The position numbers and the translations under genes were made by a program. Positions 26,530 to 35,907 of a stretch of 64,000 nucleotides of DNA are shown here, in pieces (positions within the stretch are counted from its first letter, which is position 1; each line of letters begins with the position of its first letter). The notes beneath the pieces were generated by a model that made no database searches, was not told the DNA's origin, and saw nothing but the letters and a program-made list of their open reading frames with translations. The stretch comes from Actinomyces viscosus (GTDB lineage: Bacteria; Actinomycetota; Actinomycetes; Actinomycetales; Actinomycetaceae), in assembly GCF_900637975.1 (NCBI RefSeq), contig NZ_LR134477.1, forward strand, positions 2,170,001 to 2,234,000, read 5' to 3'.

Positions 26530-26743
26530 GGTTCTCCTTGCTCGGTTCTGATGGGATTCCGCGCTCTGCGTGCTGACGCATGGATAGGCAACGCATTGGC
26601 AGGCTATACGAGGCAGCGCCTGCTGGGGCGTCCAAGGAGGGCAGTCCTCCCCACAGGACTGGCGCAGTCATACCTTTCGCTGCAATGACGTCACTTCAGA
26701 GAAAATGTGAGACGAATCGTGATCGGGCCGGCAGCCCCCGACC

Positions 26744-27583
26744 TCACAGCTGGCCGAGGTTCACCTGGTTTCCGGCCAGGCTCATCCGGATCCCGTCGTC
26801 GGTGACGATCGCGCTGGTCGGGTGCAGCCCCTGAGGCAGGGACTCGGCCGGAATCGTGATCTCCGGGGAGTCCAGCCCGACATAGCTGAGCAGGCTGTCG
26901 TCCCCGGTGCCGACGTCGACCCCGGCCTGCTCCCCTCCCATGCGGGTGGAGGTGACGGTCAGGACCAGGTTGCCGTCGGCCCCCACCGACGGAACGATCT
27001 CCGCGTCCCCGCTCATGCCGAGCAGGGACGCAGAGGCCTGGATGGCTCCAGGATCCTCAGCGCTGGTCCCGGTCCGCTTGGCCTTGAGCGTCATGCCCTG
27101 CATCTTCGGATGAGACCGGGCGGCGAGCGCGGCCACCTGCCGCCAGCTGATCGTTCCCGACGCTGTCACCGTATCGGTCGGGTAGGGCGAACGCAGGCTG
27201 ATACGGCTGAGGTCGACGTCGACGTCGCTGAGCGTGACCGTGCCCCCGCCCTCTCCCCTGGAGGTGATCTCCAGGCTGTCGGAGTCCACCGTCAGGCTGT
27301 CCAGCGAGCCGCCGACGAGCTGGCGCAGAACGATCCCCTTGGTGGCGATTTTCGCGTCCGAGCTGAGCCCGGGCAGGGCGGAACGCACCGCGGCATCGAC
27401 CTGTCCGCGTACGAGGTACTCCGCCCCGACGGCCCCGGCCGTCACGACGACGACGAGCACCAGGAGCATCACCACCCAGCGCCGCCCCCGGCGACGCGAG
27501 GGACGGCGTCGGCCGCCTTCCGCGGAATCGCCCTCCTCGACGTCGCCCTCCAGGACCTCCTCGAAGAACGACTCCCGGGACAT
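26744..27583 (-). CDS. DUF2993 (LmeA-like) lipid-binding anchored protein
   Basis: The 279-aa protein starts at ATG 27583 (GAGG 5 nt upstream); the in-frame GTG at 27661 would add 26 unlike residues. A basic, Arg-rich cytoplasmic segment precedes one membrane helix (WVVMLLVLVVVVTAGAVGAEYLV). The extracellular domain shows the DUF2993 pattern: ALPGLSSDAKIATKGIVLRQLVGGSLDSLTV split over two strands, and GQAGV-type strands ending in PQGLHPTSAIVTDDGI. Family members such as mycobacterial LmeA bind cell-envelope lipids. A comparable envelope role is inferred. Confidence 0.83.
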   Translation of the reverse strand: MSRESFFEEVLEGDVEEGDSAEGGRRRPSRRRGRRWVVMLLVLVVVVTAGAVGAEYLVRGQVDAAVRSALPGLSSDAKIATKGIVLRQLVGGSLDSLTVDSDSLEITSRGEGGGTVTLSDVDVDLSRISLRSPYPTDTVTASGTISWRQVAALAARSHPKMQGMTLKAKRTGTSAEDPGAIQASASLLGMSGDAEIVPSVGADGNLVLTVTSTRMGGEQAGVDVGTGDDSLLSYVGLDSPEITIPAESLPQGLHPTSAIVTDDGIRMSLAGNQVNLGQL

Positions 27584-27662
27584 GCTCGCCTCAGTCACGG
27601 TCCCCGACGGCCTCTCGGGCAGATCGGCGTCACCCCGGTCACGCACCACGCCTCGCGCCACG

Positions 27663-28496
27663 TCATCTCCTCGGCGCCGCGGACGAGCTCTGGGCGACTG
27701 GAGCGGTGGTCACCGAGCGCTCGGCCGTCTGGTCGGCCGCCGCCTGGTTGGCGGCCTGCTCCTCATCCAGCATGTAGAGGTCCTCGGCCGTGACCATGAG
27801 GGTGGACACGGCGTGCTCCACCAGGGCGGTGCGCCGGTTGGAGGCCGCTCCCGCGACGCGGCCGCCACGCAGCCCGCGTACCCCCACCCGGTCGAGCTTC
27901 TCGCAGACATTGTCGAGCTTGCGGTTGAACTTGGTCAGCGGCCATCCCAGGCGCGACGCGGCCGCCGCGGAGGAGGGGATCTCGGCGGCACCCGTACCGG
28001 CCCGCTTGAGTACCGGCTCGGACAGCGCCAGGACGAGCAGCAGCTGGGAGCGGGTCATCGGGGTCACCCCGATGGTGGTCTGCCCCGAGGACTGGCGCAC
28101 GCCGTCGATCCCGGAGAAGTGGTCCTCCCCGGAGGTGACGAGGTTGATCTCGTAGGTGGTGGGTCCGGCGGAGAAGGTGAGGATGACCCGGGGGAAGACC
28201 AGGGGGATCCGGGCTCCGGGGGCCAGGCGGGACTGGACCAGCCCCTCGCCGTCGGTCAGCGTGGCCGACAGCCGGCTCCCCTCGTTGGCGATCCACCAGA
28301 GCTTCTCGGAGAAGGCGAAGACCAGGAAGCGGCGGTGGAGGTAGGGGTTGTCGTCGATGTCCAGGTCGCCGCCTCGGCCGATGACGAAGGTGTCGGTGGA
28401 AGCGACCCGGTAGATCTCGCCGGAGAAGTCCAGGACGAGCTCGTCGGGCTGCTCGGGATTGACCTCCGGCATCTCCGTCCAGGTCAGGTCACTCAT
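27663..28496 (-). CDS. FHA-like protein with C-terminal winged-helix-like region
   Basis: This 277-aa protein starts at ATG 28496 behind AAGGAG (5-nt spacing). The N-terminal half resembles an FHA phosphopeptide-binding domain (FVIGRGGDLDIDDNPYLHRRFLVF, WWIANEGSR). The C-terminal half (about 125-235) looks like a winged helix: MTRSQLLLVLALSEPVL, IPSSAAAASRLGWPLTKFNRKLDNVCEKLDRVGV. This layout suggests a phosphothreonine-responsive regulator or adaptor. It lies between a second FHA gene and DUF2993, downstream of a PP2C phosphatase gene, so Ser/Thr phosphorylation control is likely. DNA binding is not proven. Confidence 0.75.
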   Translation of the reverse strand: MSDLTWTEMPEVNPEQPDELVLDFSGEIYRVASTDTFVIGRGGDLDIDDNPYLHRRFLVFAFSEKLWWIANEGSRLSATLTDGEGLVQSRLAPGARIPLVFPRVILTFSAGPTTYEINLVTSGEDHFSGIDGVRQSSGQTTIGVTPMTRSQLLLVLALSEPVLKRAGTGAAEIPSSAAAASRLGWPLTKFNRKLDNVCEKLDRVGVRGLRGGRVAGAASNRRTALVEHAVSTLMVTAEDLYMLDEEQAANQAAADQTAERSVTTAPVAQSSSAAPRR

Positions 28497-28692
28497 TAGT
28501 TCTCCTTCCACAGTTCCAGTCTCGTTCCGGAGCGGTCAGCAACGGAGCGACGGGGCCGCAGTAGCAAGCACCGAGCCGCCTGGTGCTGTCTGATGTTGTC
28601 TGACGTTGCGACGAGGTGGTGCCGACGCCTGTGACAAGTCTTGCCGAGAACCCGGTTCCGCACCGGCGAAGCATCATCGGCAGAATATGACC

Positions 28693-30204
28693 TCACCCAC
28701 TTCGGGGCCGCAGCCATGCCGGCGGATCAATACGAAGCGTCACGCCGTCGCCGATATCCATCAGGTCCCCCATGAAGACCGGCGTCAGTATCCCCGAGCC
28801 CAGCAGGACGGGCGTCGCACCGGGGCGCGCCAGCACCGTGCCGTTGGAGGAGCCGAGGTCCTGAACCAGGATGCTCCACCCCGAGGTGGTGAGCATGAGG
28901 TGGGAGCGCGAGACCATGTGCTGCGGGCTGGGCACCGCCACCAGGGCCACGATGTGCGGATCACCCCCGCGCTGCAGCTGGGGAGCCCGTCCCACGACGA
29001 CGTCACCGGCGACCTCGACGGCGGCCCCCGTCGACAGGGTCAGCGTGGCCAGCGCCGGTCGGCGCACGTAGGAGAACACGCCCGCCAGGGGCTGGGAGCA
29101 GGTCAGGCAGTCCCGGATCTCGGGCGGGTTGGCGTGCCCCTGGGGGCAGATCGACGCCCGTACCGGCGGCGCCGCGATGAGAGCGGCCTCGGAGGCGGAG
29201 ACGACCTCGGTGTTGGGCAGCGCCTCCAAGGGCTGGGGGGCCCGGACCGGCTGGGGCTGCTTGCTCTTGGAGTTGTCCGGCGCGGTGGGGGTGTCGGCCG
29301 TCGGCCGGCTTCCCGAGCTCGCCGAGGGTGCCGACGGGGCCCGGTGGGCACCTCGAGGTCGACGCCCCGATCCGGGCTCGGGCTCGGGGTAGTCCGGGAA
29401 CGTGTCGATGCCATCAGTGTCGGTGTCGGAGTCGTCGGCCCCAGTGTCCTCCCGGCCCTCGCCCACGGGCTCAGGGGAGTCGTCGGGGTCCTCCCAGACG
29501 CCCGTCTCCGGTATCTCGGGAGAGGACTCGGCCAGGCTCGGCGCCGCGGACTCCGAGGCGGGCTCCGAGACGGGCTCGGCGACAGGGGCCGACTCGTCCT
29601 CCTCCTGGCTCGGTCCTCCGCTCGCCTCCGTGCTGCGCCCGCCGATGAGATCCGCAGTACCCGCGACGGACACGACGCCGGCAGCACTGCCAGCACTGTC
29701 AGCACTGCCGACGCTATTGCCGACGCTGTCGGCGTTGCCGGCGCCATCAGCACCGGCAGTGTCGGCGGCGTCCTCAGTGCCCGGGAGCGTCAGGGAGGCG
29801 TCCCGATCATGCGGCAGCTCCGTCACCAGGGCGACCGGCCTGAGCAGCGTGGTCTCGTCGCCGGGCTCCCCCGGGACGACCTCGGCGGCGTCGAAGGCCT
29901 CCTCGGCCGCGACGGGTCGCAGCCCGGGTCGCCGGGCCGTCGTCGATGCCGTTGTCAGAGCCTCGCCCGCCGCCGTGGCCGGCGCGGTCGGCGCCGTCGG
30001 CCCCACCCTGGGCAGGTGGGTACCGCCCAGGGCCTCAAGGACCCGCAGTCCCGCCTCGACGGAGACGGTACGCGAGGCGGCCACGGCGGCCGGGCCGATC
30101 ACGGCCACGCCGTCAACGCCGTCGGCCCGCAGAGAGCCGTCCGAGAGCCGCGTCAGCCCCTCGGGCAGCGGAACGCGCTCGCCTGGCAGAGGTGATGCGG
30201 TCAC
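28693..30204 (-). CDS. FHA-domain protein with zinc-ribbon-like motif
   Basis: The 503-aa protein starts at GTG 30204, overlapping the PP2C stop as GTGA. A long Glu/Asp/Ser/Pro-rich central region (about 100-330) separates a small N-terminal domain from a zinc-ribbon-like ICPQGHANPPEIRDCLTCSQPL stretch (C-x-GH ... C-x2-C) and a C-terminal FHA domain (about 400-495). FHA hallmarks are VVGRAPQ, the S-R-S-H of MVSRSHLML and the SSNG of DLGSSNGTVL. It should bind phosphothreonine peptides and act with the phosphatase in a signalling module. The kinase is not in the window. Confidence 0.86.
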   Translation of the reverse strand: MTASPLPGERVPLPEGLTRLSDGSLRADGVDGVAVIGPAAVAASRTVSVEAGLRVLEALGGTHLPRVGPTAPTAPATAAGEALTTASTTARRPGLRPVAAEEAFDAAEVVPGEPGDETTLLRPVALVTELPHDRDASLTLPGTEDAADTAGADGAGNADSVGNSVGSADSAGSAAGVVSVAGTADLIGGRSTEASGGPSQEEDESAPVAEPVSEPASESAAPSLAESSPEIPETGVWEDPDDSPEPVGEGREDTGADDSDTDTDGIDTFPDYPEPEPGSGRRPRGAHRAPSAPSASSGSRPTADTPTAPDNSKSKQPQPVRAPQPLEALPNTEVVSASEAALIAAPPVRASICPQGHANPPEIRDCLTCSQPLAGVFSYVRRPALATLTLSTGAAVEVAGDVVVGRAPQLQRGGDPHIVALVAVPSPQHMVSRSHLMLTTSGWSILVQDLGSSNGTVLARPGATPVLLGSGILTPVFMGDLMDIGDGVTLRIDPPAWLRPRSG

Positions 30205-31058
30205 TGCGCCTCCTGGGTCGAGGTGCCGCCGAGGACGGACGCCGGGGCGGAGGCCGGGACCTCGATGGAGTCCACGACGACGGCCGTGGTGTTGTCGTGA
30301 CCGCCCCCCTCCAAGGAGGCCGCCACCAGGAGCTCGGCCGTGCGCTGCGCCGTGTAGCCGGCGGCCAGCACGGTGGCGATGGCCTCGTCGTCGAGCTCGT
30401 CGCTCAGGCCGTCGGAGCAGATGAGCAGCCGATCTCCGGCGGCGACCGGGACGCTGTAGAGATCGGGGACCGCGGAGTCGGCGATGCCCCCTCCCAGCGC
30501 GCGGGTGACGACATTGCGGCGAGGGTCGCGCCGCGCCTGCTCGGGGGTGATCTCCCCGGTCTCGACCAGGATCTGGACCCGGGAGTGGTCCCGGGTGACC
30601 TGGGAGAGCATGTCGTCGCGCAGCAGGTAGACCCGGGCGTCCCCGATGTTGAAGATGATCCAGGTCGGCCGGGTGACCCCCTGCTCGTCCTCCATCCAGG
30701 CCAGGACGACGCCGGCGATCGTGGCGCCGGGCAGGTAGGCGGCGTGGGACGGGATGGAGACGATCGCCTCCTGGGCGGCCATCACCGCACGGACGACCGT
30801 CTCCACGTCGGTAACGCTCGTCCCGGCCAGTGAGTAGAGGGAGTCGAGGGCGACCTGCGTGGCCATCCGGCCGGCGGCGTGCCCGCCCATGCCGTCGACG
30901 ACGACGAAGGCCGGGGCGATGGCGAGGTAGCCGTCCTCGTTGATCGTGCGCAGGCGCCCCACGTCAGTGGCCGCGCCGACAACGACCTCGGAGGGCCCGG
31001 CGCCGTCTGCGCCGCGGATCACGAGGGCCTCGGCGTCAGCACGAACGTGCTCGGTCAT
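30201..31058 (-). CDS. PP2C-type Ser/Thr protein phosphatase
   Basis: This 285-aa cytoplasmic, metal-dependent phosphatase shows all PPM motifs: RTINEDGYL, VVVDGMGGHAAG, IGDARVYLL, SDGLSD and GHDNTTAVVV, which provide the Mn/Mg ligands. It lacks the membrane helix and extracellular tail of many actinobacterial PstP enzymes. The start ATG 31058 is preceded by AAAGGGAG with short spacing. It opens the PP2C-FHA-FHA-DUF2993 block and probably removes phosphates from FHA ligands or envelope regulators. Confidence 0.93.
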   Translation of the reverse strand: MTEHVRADAEALVIRGADGAGPSEVVVGAATDVGRLRTINEDGYLAIAPAFVVVDGMGGHAAGRMATQVALDSLYSLAGTSVTDVETVVRAVMAAQEAIVSIPSHAAYLPGATIAGVVLAWMEDEQGVTRPTWIIFNIGDARVYLLRDDMLSQVTRDHSRVQILVETGEITPEQARRDPRRNVVTRALGGGIADSAVPDLYSVPVAAGDRLLICSDGLSDELDDEAIATVLAAGYTAQRTAELLVAASLEGGGHDNTTAVVVDSIEVPASAPASVLGGTSTQEAQ

Positions 31059-31450
31059 CGTCTCCCTTTCACCTGCGTTGCTTGCACTCCCCTAGTAAAC
31101 CCCAGCACCCGTTCCGGAACCACCGCACCACGGCAGAGATTTCACCATACGGGAGCCTGAACCGCGCCGAAGGCGAACAGCGGCGTCGTCCCCGCCCTGC
31201 TCCCGGCCCCTCGTCCTGCACCGCTTGTCACGGGTTGTCACGGTCGGCCGTGACCCGTCAGGCAGTCAGCACCGCAGGCTCCTCAGGTAGTCTTTCTGCG
31301 CGGCCGGTTCTCCGGCCCATGCGCCACCAGCGCGGTACCGCGTTCCCTGACTCGGCACCGCAGGTGGTCCCGACACCCTATCCACGACGGAGCCAGGTGC
31401 CGGTCACAACCTGGACCGACGCAATTTTCCCGACCCTCGAAGGACCCAGC
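31059..31450. other. 392-bp divergent promoter region
   Basis: This lies between the PP2C gene (minus) and the gene at 31451 (plus). It holds a 7-bp palindrome at 31237-31254, a TANNNT box (tagtct) at 31288-31293 on the plus strand and an implied 5' leader of about 150 nt for the downstream gene. No further coding frame is supported. Confidence 0.55.
31237..31254. promoter_or_regulatory. operator-like inverted repeat
   Basis: gtcacgg and ccgtgac flank a 4-bp spacer. A further tgtcacgg copy lies just upstream (31226-31233), so three half-sites cluster about 40 bp before the plus-strand -10 candidate. The binding protein is unknown. Confidence 0.4.
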
Positions 31451-32752
31451 ATGTCTCAGGCCAAGGACGAGCTTGTCGCACGCGCGCAAGATCCCAACGC
31501 AGAGCTGGAGACCCTCCACCAGCTGGCACAGAACTACCCCGGCCTGCGCCCCTACATCGCCGCCAACCCGCGGACCTATCCCGCCCTCCTGGAATGGCTG
31601 GGCACCCTGGGCGACCCCGCGGTCGACGCCGCCCTGGCCTCCCGCAGCGGGCAGAACCAGTCGGCCCAGTCACCTCAGGGCGAGCCCCACCTGGCGGTCG
31701 TCTCACCCCCCGGCGCCCAGCCGGCGTCGCCGTCGGCCAGGTCCTCGGAGGCTCCGACTCAGGTGACCCTGCCCCGCTCGCTCCAGCCCGGCAGCGCCTC
31801 CTCCGGCGTCTCAGGGGCCTCCGGAACCTCTGCGATCTCCGCAACCAGCTCGAGGAGCGCCGCGAGCGCGTCCAGCGCCTTCAGCGCGGCCGGCGCCAAC
31901 ACCCAGGTCGACCGCTTCCGGGCCTCCGGCGACCCGACCGTCTCCGACCCCACCTTCCACCCCACCCAGGCCATTCCCTCCCAGTCACCGGCCAGACCGG
32001 TCCAGCCTGCCCTGCAGCAGACCTTCCAGCAGTCGGCGAACGTCTCCCAGGCGCAGAGCCCGGTCATTCCCTCCGCCGCGCAGGCCTCCGCCACGACCGA
32101 GAGCAGCGCCGGCGTCTTCGGTGTCGGCACCGAGGACGACGACTCCTCAGCCCCCTCCTCCTTCCTGACGTCCAACCGCATCCTGCTGATCCTGGGCGTC
32201 ATGGTGATCATCATCCTGGTTTTCCTGGCGTCCTGGTACCTCTCCGGAGGTGACGGCAACAGCTCGGCGACCGGATCGGACACCCAGGCCACGACCCAGA
32301 GCAGTCAGGGGGCCGGTGCCGCCCCGAGTGCCGCGTCGTCGGCCTCCCCCAAGGCCTCGGCCACCGCGAGCACCTCGGCGACGCCCACCCTCAAGGCGCC
32401 CGCTCCCAACGGGGCTCAGGAGATGTCCGCCTTCAACGCACCCAGCGGCAACATCACCTGCACGCTGGGTGACAACGAGGTGACCTGCACCATCAACGAG
32501 CACGCGGCGACCTCCGCCTGCCCCGCCTCACGGCCTCTGACGGTCAAGATCGGCACCAACGGGCAGTCCACCCAGTCCTGCGGATCGACCTTCACCCCCA
32601 GCGGCAGCAGCCTCAACTACAACTACTCGGCCAAGAACTCCAGCTTCGCCTGCACCTCGACCGAGAACGGCATGCAGTGCTGGAGCCAGGTCAGCGGTGA
32701 GGGCTTCACCCTCAGTCGCGAGGGGGTCGAGTCCACCACCCACGGCCGCTGA
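31451..32752 (+). CDS. membrane protein with variant leucine-rich repeat N-terminus
   Basis: The 433-aa protein starts at ATG 31451. The first 60 residues (ELVARAQDPNAELETLHQLAQ, YPGLRPYIAANPRTYPALLEWL) match the variant leucine-rich repeat motif common in actinobacteria. A long Ser/Ala/Gln-rich disordered cytoplasmic region follows, then one membrane helix (about 243-266: ILLILGVMVIIILVFLASWYL) and an extracellular domain with conserved cysteines (NITCTLG, VTCTINEH, SSFACTSTENGMQCW). Cysteine spacing suggests two disulfides. The function of this architecture is unknown; a stress or envelope sensor is possible. Confidence 0.75.
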   Translation: MSQAKDELVARAQDPNAELETLHQLAQNYPGLRPYIAANPRTYPALLEWLGTLGDPAVDAALASRSGQNQSAQSPQGEPHLAVVSPPGAQPASPSARSSEAPTQVTLPRSLQPGSASSGVSGASGTSAISATSSRSAASASSAFSAAGANTQVDRFRASGDPTVSDPTFHPTQAIPSQSPARPVQPALQQTFQQSANVSQAQSPVIPSAAQASATTESSAGVFGVGTEDDDSSAPSSFLTSNRILLILGVMVIIILVFLASWYLSGGDGNSSATGSDTQATTQSSQGAGAAPSAASSASPKASATASTSATPTLKAPAPNGAQEMSAFNAPSGNITCTLGDNEVTCTINEHAATSACPASRPLTVKIGTNGQSTQSCGSTFTPSGSSLNYNYSAKNSSFACTSTENGMQCWSQVSGEGFTLSREGVESTTHGR

Positions 32753-32847
32753 GCGGTCTCGTCCGGGCCGGTCCCTTGACCGGTCCGGGCCGGTCCGGCC
32801 GCCAGCAGGCACCCACGCTCTCCCGGCAGCTCCTGACATGTCCTGAC

Positions 32848-34179
32848 ATGGCCACCTCCTACAACACGATCCTCTCTCGCCCCGGCGCGCGCTCCTTCAC
32901 GACCGCCGGTCTCATCGCCCGGTTCCCCATGTCGATGGTGGGGATCTCGACGATCCTCGCCGTCGAGGAGCTCTACGGCTCCTACACGGCCGCCGGTCTG
33001 GTCAGCGCCGCGAACTTCGTGGCGATGGCGGTCGGGGCCCCGGTCCTGGCCCGGTGCGTCGACCGCTACGGCCAGTCGCGCGTCATGATGCCGGCGATCG
33101 TGGTGTCGTCGGTGAGTCTGGCGGGGCTGGTCGCCGCCGCCTCCGCGCGCATGCACCTGGGGGTTCTGGCGGTGCTGGCCGCCCTGGCGGGTGGGCTGGC
33201 CGGCTCGATGGGCTCGCTGGTGCGGGCACGCTGGACGGCGATGCTCACTCGTCCCGAGGACGTCCACGCGGCCTTCTCCCTGGAGGCGGCCCTGGACGAG
33301 GTGGCCTTCATCCTCGGGCCGGTGCTGGCCACCGCCCTGTGCACGACGCCGTTCCTCCCGGTGACCTCGGGATGGGTGGCCTGCCTGGCGATGCAGCTGC
33401 TCGGCGGGCTGTGGTTCCTCAGCCAGCGCGCCACCGAGCCCGTCCCGCATCCTCACCGGCCGCAGCGCCGGGCCGGGGCCACCGAGAGCACCGGGACCGC
33501 CAAAGTCACCAGAGCCGCCAAGGCCACTGGGACCTCTGAGGACGCCGGGTACCGGGCCGACGGAGCGGCTCATGACTCCGCGCGGCACCGTCCGGTTCTG
33601 CGCTACGGGGCCGTCGTGGCCGCCGTCGTCGTCTTCCTGCTCGCCGGGGCCATGTTCGGGGCCAACGACGTGGCCGCGGTCGCCTTCGCCACCGAGGCCG
33701 GACACAAGTCGGCCTCCGGCCTGGTGCTGGCGGTCTGGGGCGTGGGGTCCTTCGCCGCCGCCCTCCTCTACGGCTCGCGCACGTGGGGGTGGCCGTTGTG
33801 GAAGCAGCTCATGGCCGGGCTCGTGGCGCTGGCCGTGGGCACGTCGACCTTCTCACTGGCGCCGAACCTCGTGGTGCTGTCGGTTCTGGCCCTGGTGACG
33901 GGGCTGGCCATCGCCCCCACGCTGACCAGCGGCAACAACATCGTGCAGGTGACGGTGGCCCCGTCCCAGCTCACCGAGGGGCTGGCCTGGGTGAGTACCG
34001 CGCTCAATGTGGGGGTCTCGGTCGGGTCGCTGCTGGCGGGGCAGGCCGCGGACGCCGGCGGCTCACGGGCAGGGTACCTGGCGGTTGCCGGCTTCGCCTG
34101 GGTCGCCGTCGTGGCCGGGATCGTAGGACTTCCCGCCCTCAGGCGAGCGAGGACCGCTCGCCCCCTGGCCGCCCACTGA
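32848..34179 (+). CDS. MFS transporter
   Basis: A 443-aa, 12-helix major facilitator protein. ATG 32848 starts MATSYNTILSRPGARSFTTAGLIARFPMSMVGI, written here as a description of a TM1 that begins at about residue 18; the frame is open upstream without family similarity. Motif A-like CVDRYGQSR follows TM2. A Thr/Ala-rich central loop (about 200-245) separates the two six-helix halves. TM8-12 include NDVAAVAFATEAG and NNIVQVTVAPSQLTEGLAW. It resembles efflux-type MFS proteins of the SetA/YfcJ sort. The substrate is unknown. Confidence 0.85.
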   Translation: MATSYNTILSRPGARSFTTAGLIARFPMSMVGISTILAVEELYGSYTAAGLVSAANFVAMAVGAPVLARCVDRYGQSRVMMPAIVVSSVSLAGLVAAASARMHLGVLAVLAALAGGLAGSMGSLVRARWTAMLTRPEDVHAAFSLEAALDEVAFILGPVLATALCTTPFLPVTSGWVACLAMQLLGGLWFLSQRATEPVPHPHRPQRRAGATESTGTAKVTRAAKATGTSEDAGYRADGAAHDSARHRPVLRYGAVVAAVVVFLLAGAMFGANDVAAVAFATEAGHKSASGLVLAVWGVGSFAAALLYGSRTWGWPLWKQLMAGLVALAVGTSTFSLAPNLVVLSVLALVTGLAIAPTLTSGNNIVQVTVAPSQLTEGLAWVSTALNVGVSVGSLLAGQAADAGGSRAGYLAVAGFAWVAVVAGIVGLPALRRARTARPLAAH

Positions 34180-34223
34180 CGAGACGATCGGCTCTCAATT
34201 CCCGGCAGGCTCTGCGCCTCTTC

Positions 34224-34229
34224 TACACT
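34224..34229 (+). promoter_or_regulatory. -10 element for a probable leaderless mRNA
   Basis: tacact (TANNNT) ends 7 nt before ATG 34237. No Shine-Dalgarno sequence is present in between. Confidence 0.5.
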
Positions 34230-34236
34230 CAGCGCG

Positions 34237-35613
34237 ATGTCCATCGCAGGGAATTCACCGAACGAGGCCCAATCCGCACGGTCCGGCTCCGAGACCGAGG
34301 ACCGTCAGGACCGTGACCACCGCGCGCCGGCAACCCGGCTCGCGCCTCTGGTTGCCGCTGCGCGCGCACCGGTCGTGGCCGTCCTGGGGTGGCTCGTGCT
34401 GCTGGTGCCCGCCTACTGGTCCCTGGTGGACGACAACGGCCAGTGGCTCTTCAAGCTCGACTCGTTCGTCTACTACGAGGCGGTTCGCCAGTGGCACGAG
34501 GGTGGAGACCTCTACTCCTGGTACGCCAACCCGCCCCAGCACCTGTGGCCCTTCACCTACACGCCGCTGGCGGCCTGGGTCATCACGCCGCTGACCTGGA
34601 TGTCGTACCAGTCGGCCACCGTGCTGCTGATGGCGGCCACCCCGCTGTGCGCCGCCGTGACGGCGTACGCGGTGCTCAGGCAGCTGGGGGTCAGGATCCG
34701 CACGGCGCACGGCCTGGCGCCGTGGCTCGCGCTGATCGGGGTGATCGCGCTCGAGCCCTTCCCCAAGACCATGGAGTACGCGCAGGTCAACGCCATCCTC
34801 ATGGCCCTGGTCGCCGTCGACCTGCTCGTGGTGCCCACCCGATCGCGGTGGCGCGGCGTGCTCAGCGGCCTGGCCGCGGCGATCAAGCTGACGCCGGCGG
34901 TGGCGATCCTGGTGCTTCTGGCGCGACGCGAGTGGCGGGCCGCCGCCACGATGGCCGGCAGCGCCGTCGGGCTGACGGCCCTGGCCGGGCTGGCGGCTCC
35001 CGCCGAGACGTGGGAGTTCTTCACGTCGGCCATGTGGGACCCGGGGCGCGCCGGCTTCGCCGACTACTCCGGCAACCAGAACCTCAAGGGCGCGATCGCG
35101 CGGGCGCTGCCGGAGTCGGCCTGGAACCCGACCTGGGCGGTGTGCTCGCTGCTGACGGTGGTCGCCGCGTGGTTCCTGTGCCGCCGGCTGGACCGGCTGC
35201 GGGGCGGCACCAAGGACGGCGTCGCCGGCACCGCGGACTCCGCTGGCGCTACAGAGGCCGGCCTGGTCCTGACCCTTCAGGTCAGCGTGGTCATGGTGCT
35301 GGGGCTGCTCATCTCCCCCATCTCCTGGTCGCACCACTGGGTATGGTGCCTGCCGGCCCTCATGTCGGTGGCGGCGGCGACCTGGCGCTGGCGCTCCACC
35401 GCGCTCGGGGTCGCCGGGGTCGCCGGGGCCCTCGTCTTCGTCCTGGCGATGCAGTGGTGGTTCCCCGAGCAGAATCACGTCGAGCAGAACTGGCCCGCCT
35501 GGGCCAAGGTCGTCGGCTCGAGCTACACCTGGTGGGCCCTGGGCTGCGGAGCCACCCTGTGGTGGGCGTCGGGCCGGCGCCTGGCGGCCTTGAGCGGTCG
35601 CGTCAGTGGATGA
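34237..35613 (+). CDS. GT87 polyprenyl-phosphate-mannose-dependent mannosyltransferase
   Basis: This 458-aa membrane enzyme of the GT-C class probably transfers mannose from polyprenol phosphate to an envelope glycolipid or polysaccharide. A short acidic N-terminus precedes about ten membrane helices. Family features include the first extracytoplasmic loop with the acidic residue (FKLDSFVYYEAVRQWHEGGDLYSW), FTYTPLAAWVITPL, IKLTPAVAILVLLARREWRA (typical of GT87/DUF2029) and SPISWSHHWVW near the C-terminus. It is separated by 57 bp from the MFS gene upstream but has its own leaderless-type -10 box. Acceptor is unknown. Confidence 0.88.
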   Translation: MSIAGNSPNEAQSARSGSETEDRQDRDHRAPATRLAPLVAAARAPVVAVLGWLVLLVPAYWSLVDDNGQWLFKLDSFVYYEAVRQWHEGGDLYSWYANPPQHLWPFTYTPLAAWVITPLTWMSYQSATVLLMAATPLCAAVTAYAVLRQLGVRIRTAHGLAPWLALIGVIALEPFPKTMEYAQVNAILMALVAVDLLVVPTRSRWRGVLSGLAAAIKLTPAVAILVLLARREWRAAATMAGSAVGLTALAGLAAPAETWEFFTSAMWDPGRAGFADYSGNQNLKGAIARALPESAWNPTWAVCSLLTVVAAWFLCRRLDRLRGGTKDGVAGTADSAGATEAGLVLTLQVSVVMVLGLLISPISWSHHWVWCLPALMSVAAATWRWRSTALGVAGVAGALVFVLAMQWWFPEQNHVEQNWPAWAKVVGSSYTWWALGCGATLWWASGRRLAALSGRVSG

Positions 35614-35699
35614 CTCAGGGATGACTCAGCGGATGACTTACTGGATGAGGGCGCTGCGATGACATGAGGGGCGAGGGCGGTCGCCCCGCGGTGCCCCGT

Positions 35700-35816
35700 G
35701 GGCACTGCACGAGCCCGGGGGTCCACTGGCCGGGACGCGGGGATACTCCACAAGGTCCAGGGCCTCGTGCAGTGCGCCCAACCCCTGGCCAGTAGGTCCC
35801 GAGGCTCGTGGAGTAG
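35700..35816 (+). repeat. 117-bp palindromic intergenic repeat, copy A
   Basis: This element aligns without gaps to 45442-45558 (87 of 117 bases by eye). It can fold into one long nested hairpin. The outer arms are ACTGCACGAG (35704-35713) with CTCGTGGAGT (35806-35815), the middle arms ACTGGCC (35725-35731) with GGCCAGT (35787-35793), the inner arms TACTCCACAAG (35744-35754) with CTCGTGCAGT (35764-35773). It lies between two plus-strand genes. No coding capacity is supported. Confidence 0.7.
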
Positions 35817-35901
35817 CCCGCCCGCGGCGAAATCCGAGGCACCCCGCTTCAGACCCCTCAGATCGCGTCTCCACATCGGCCCCCGGATTCGGCCCGTCAT
35901 C

Positions 35902-35907
35902 TAGGAT
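35902..35907 (+). promoter_or_regulatory. -10 element for a probable leaderless mRNA
   Basis: taggat (TANNNT) ends 6 nt before GTG 35914; no ribosome-binding site is present. Confidence 0.5.
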
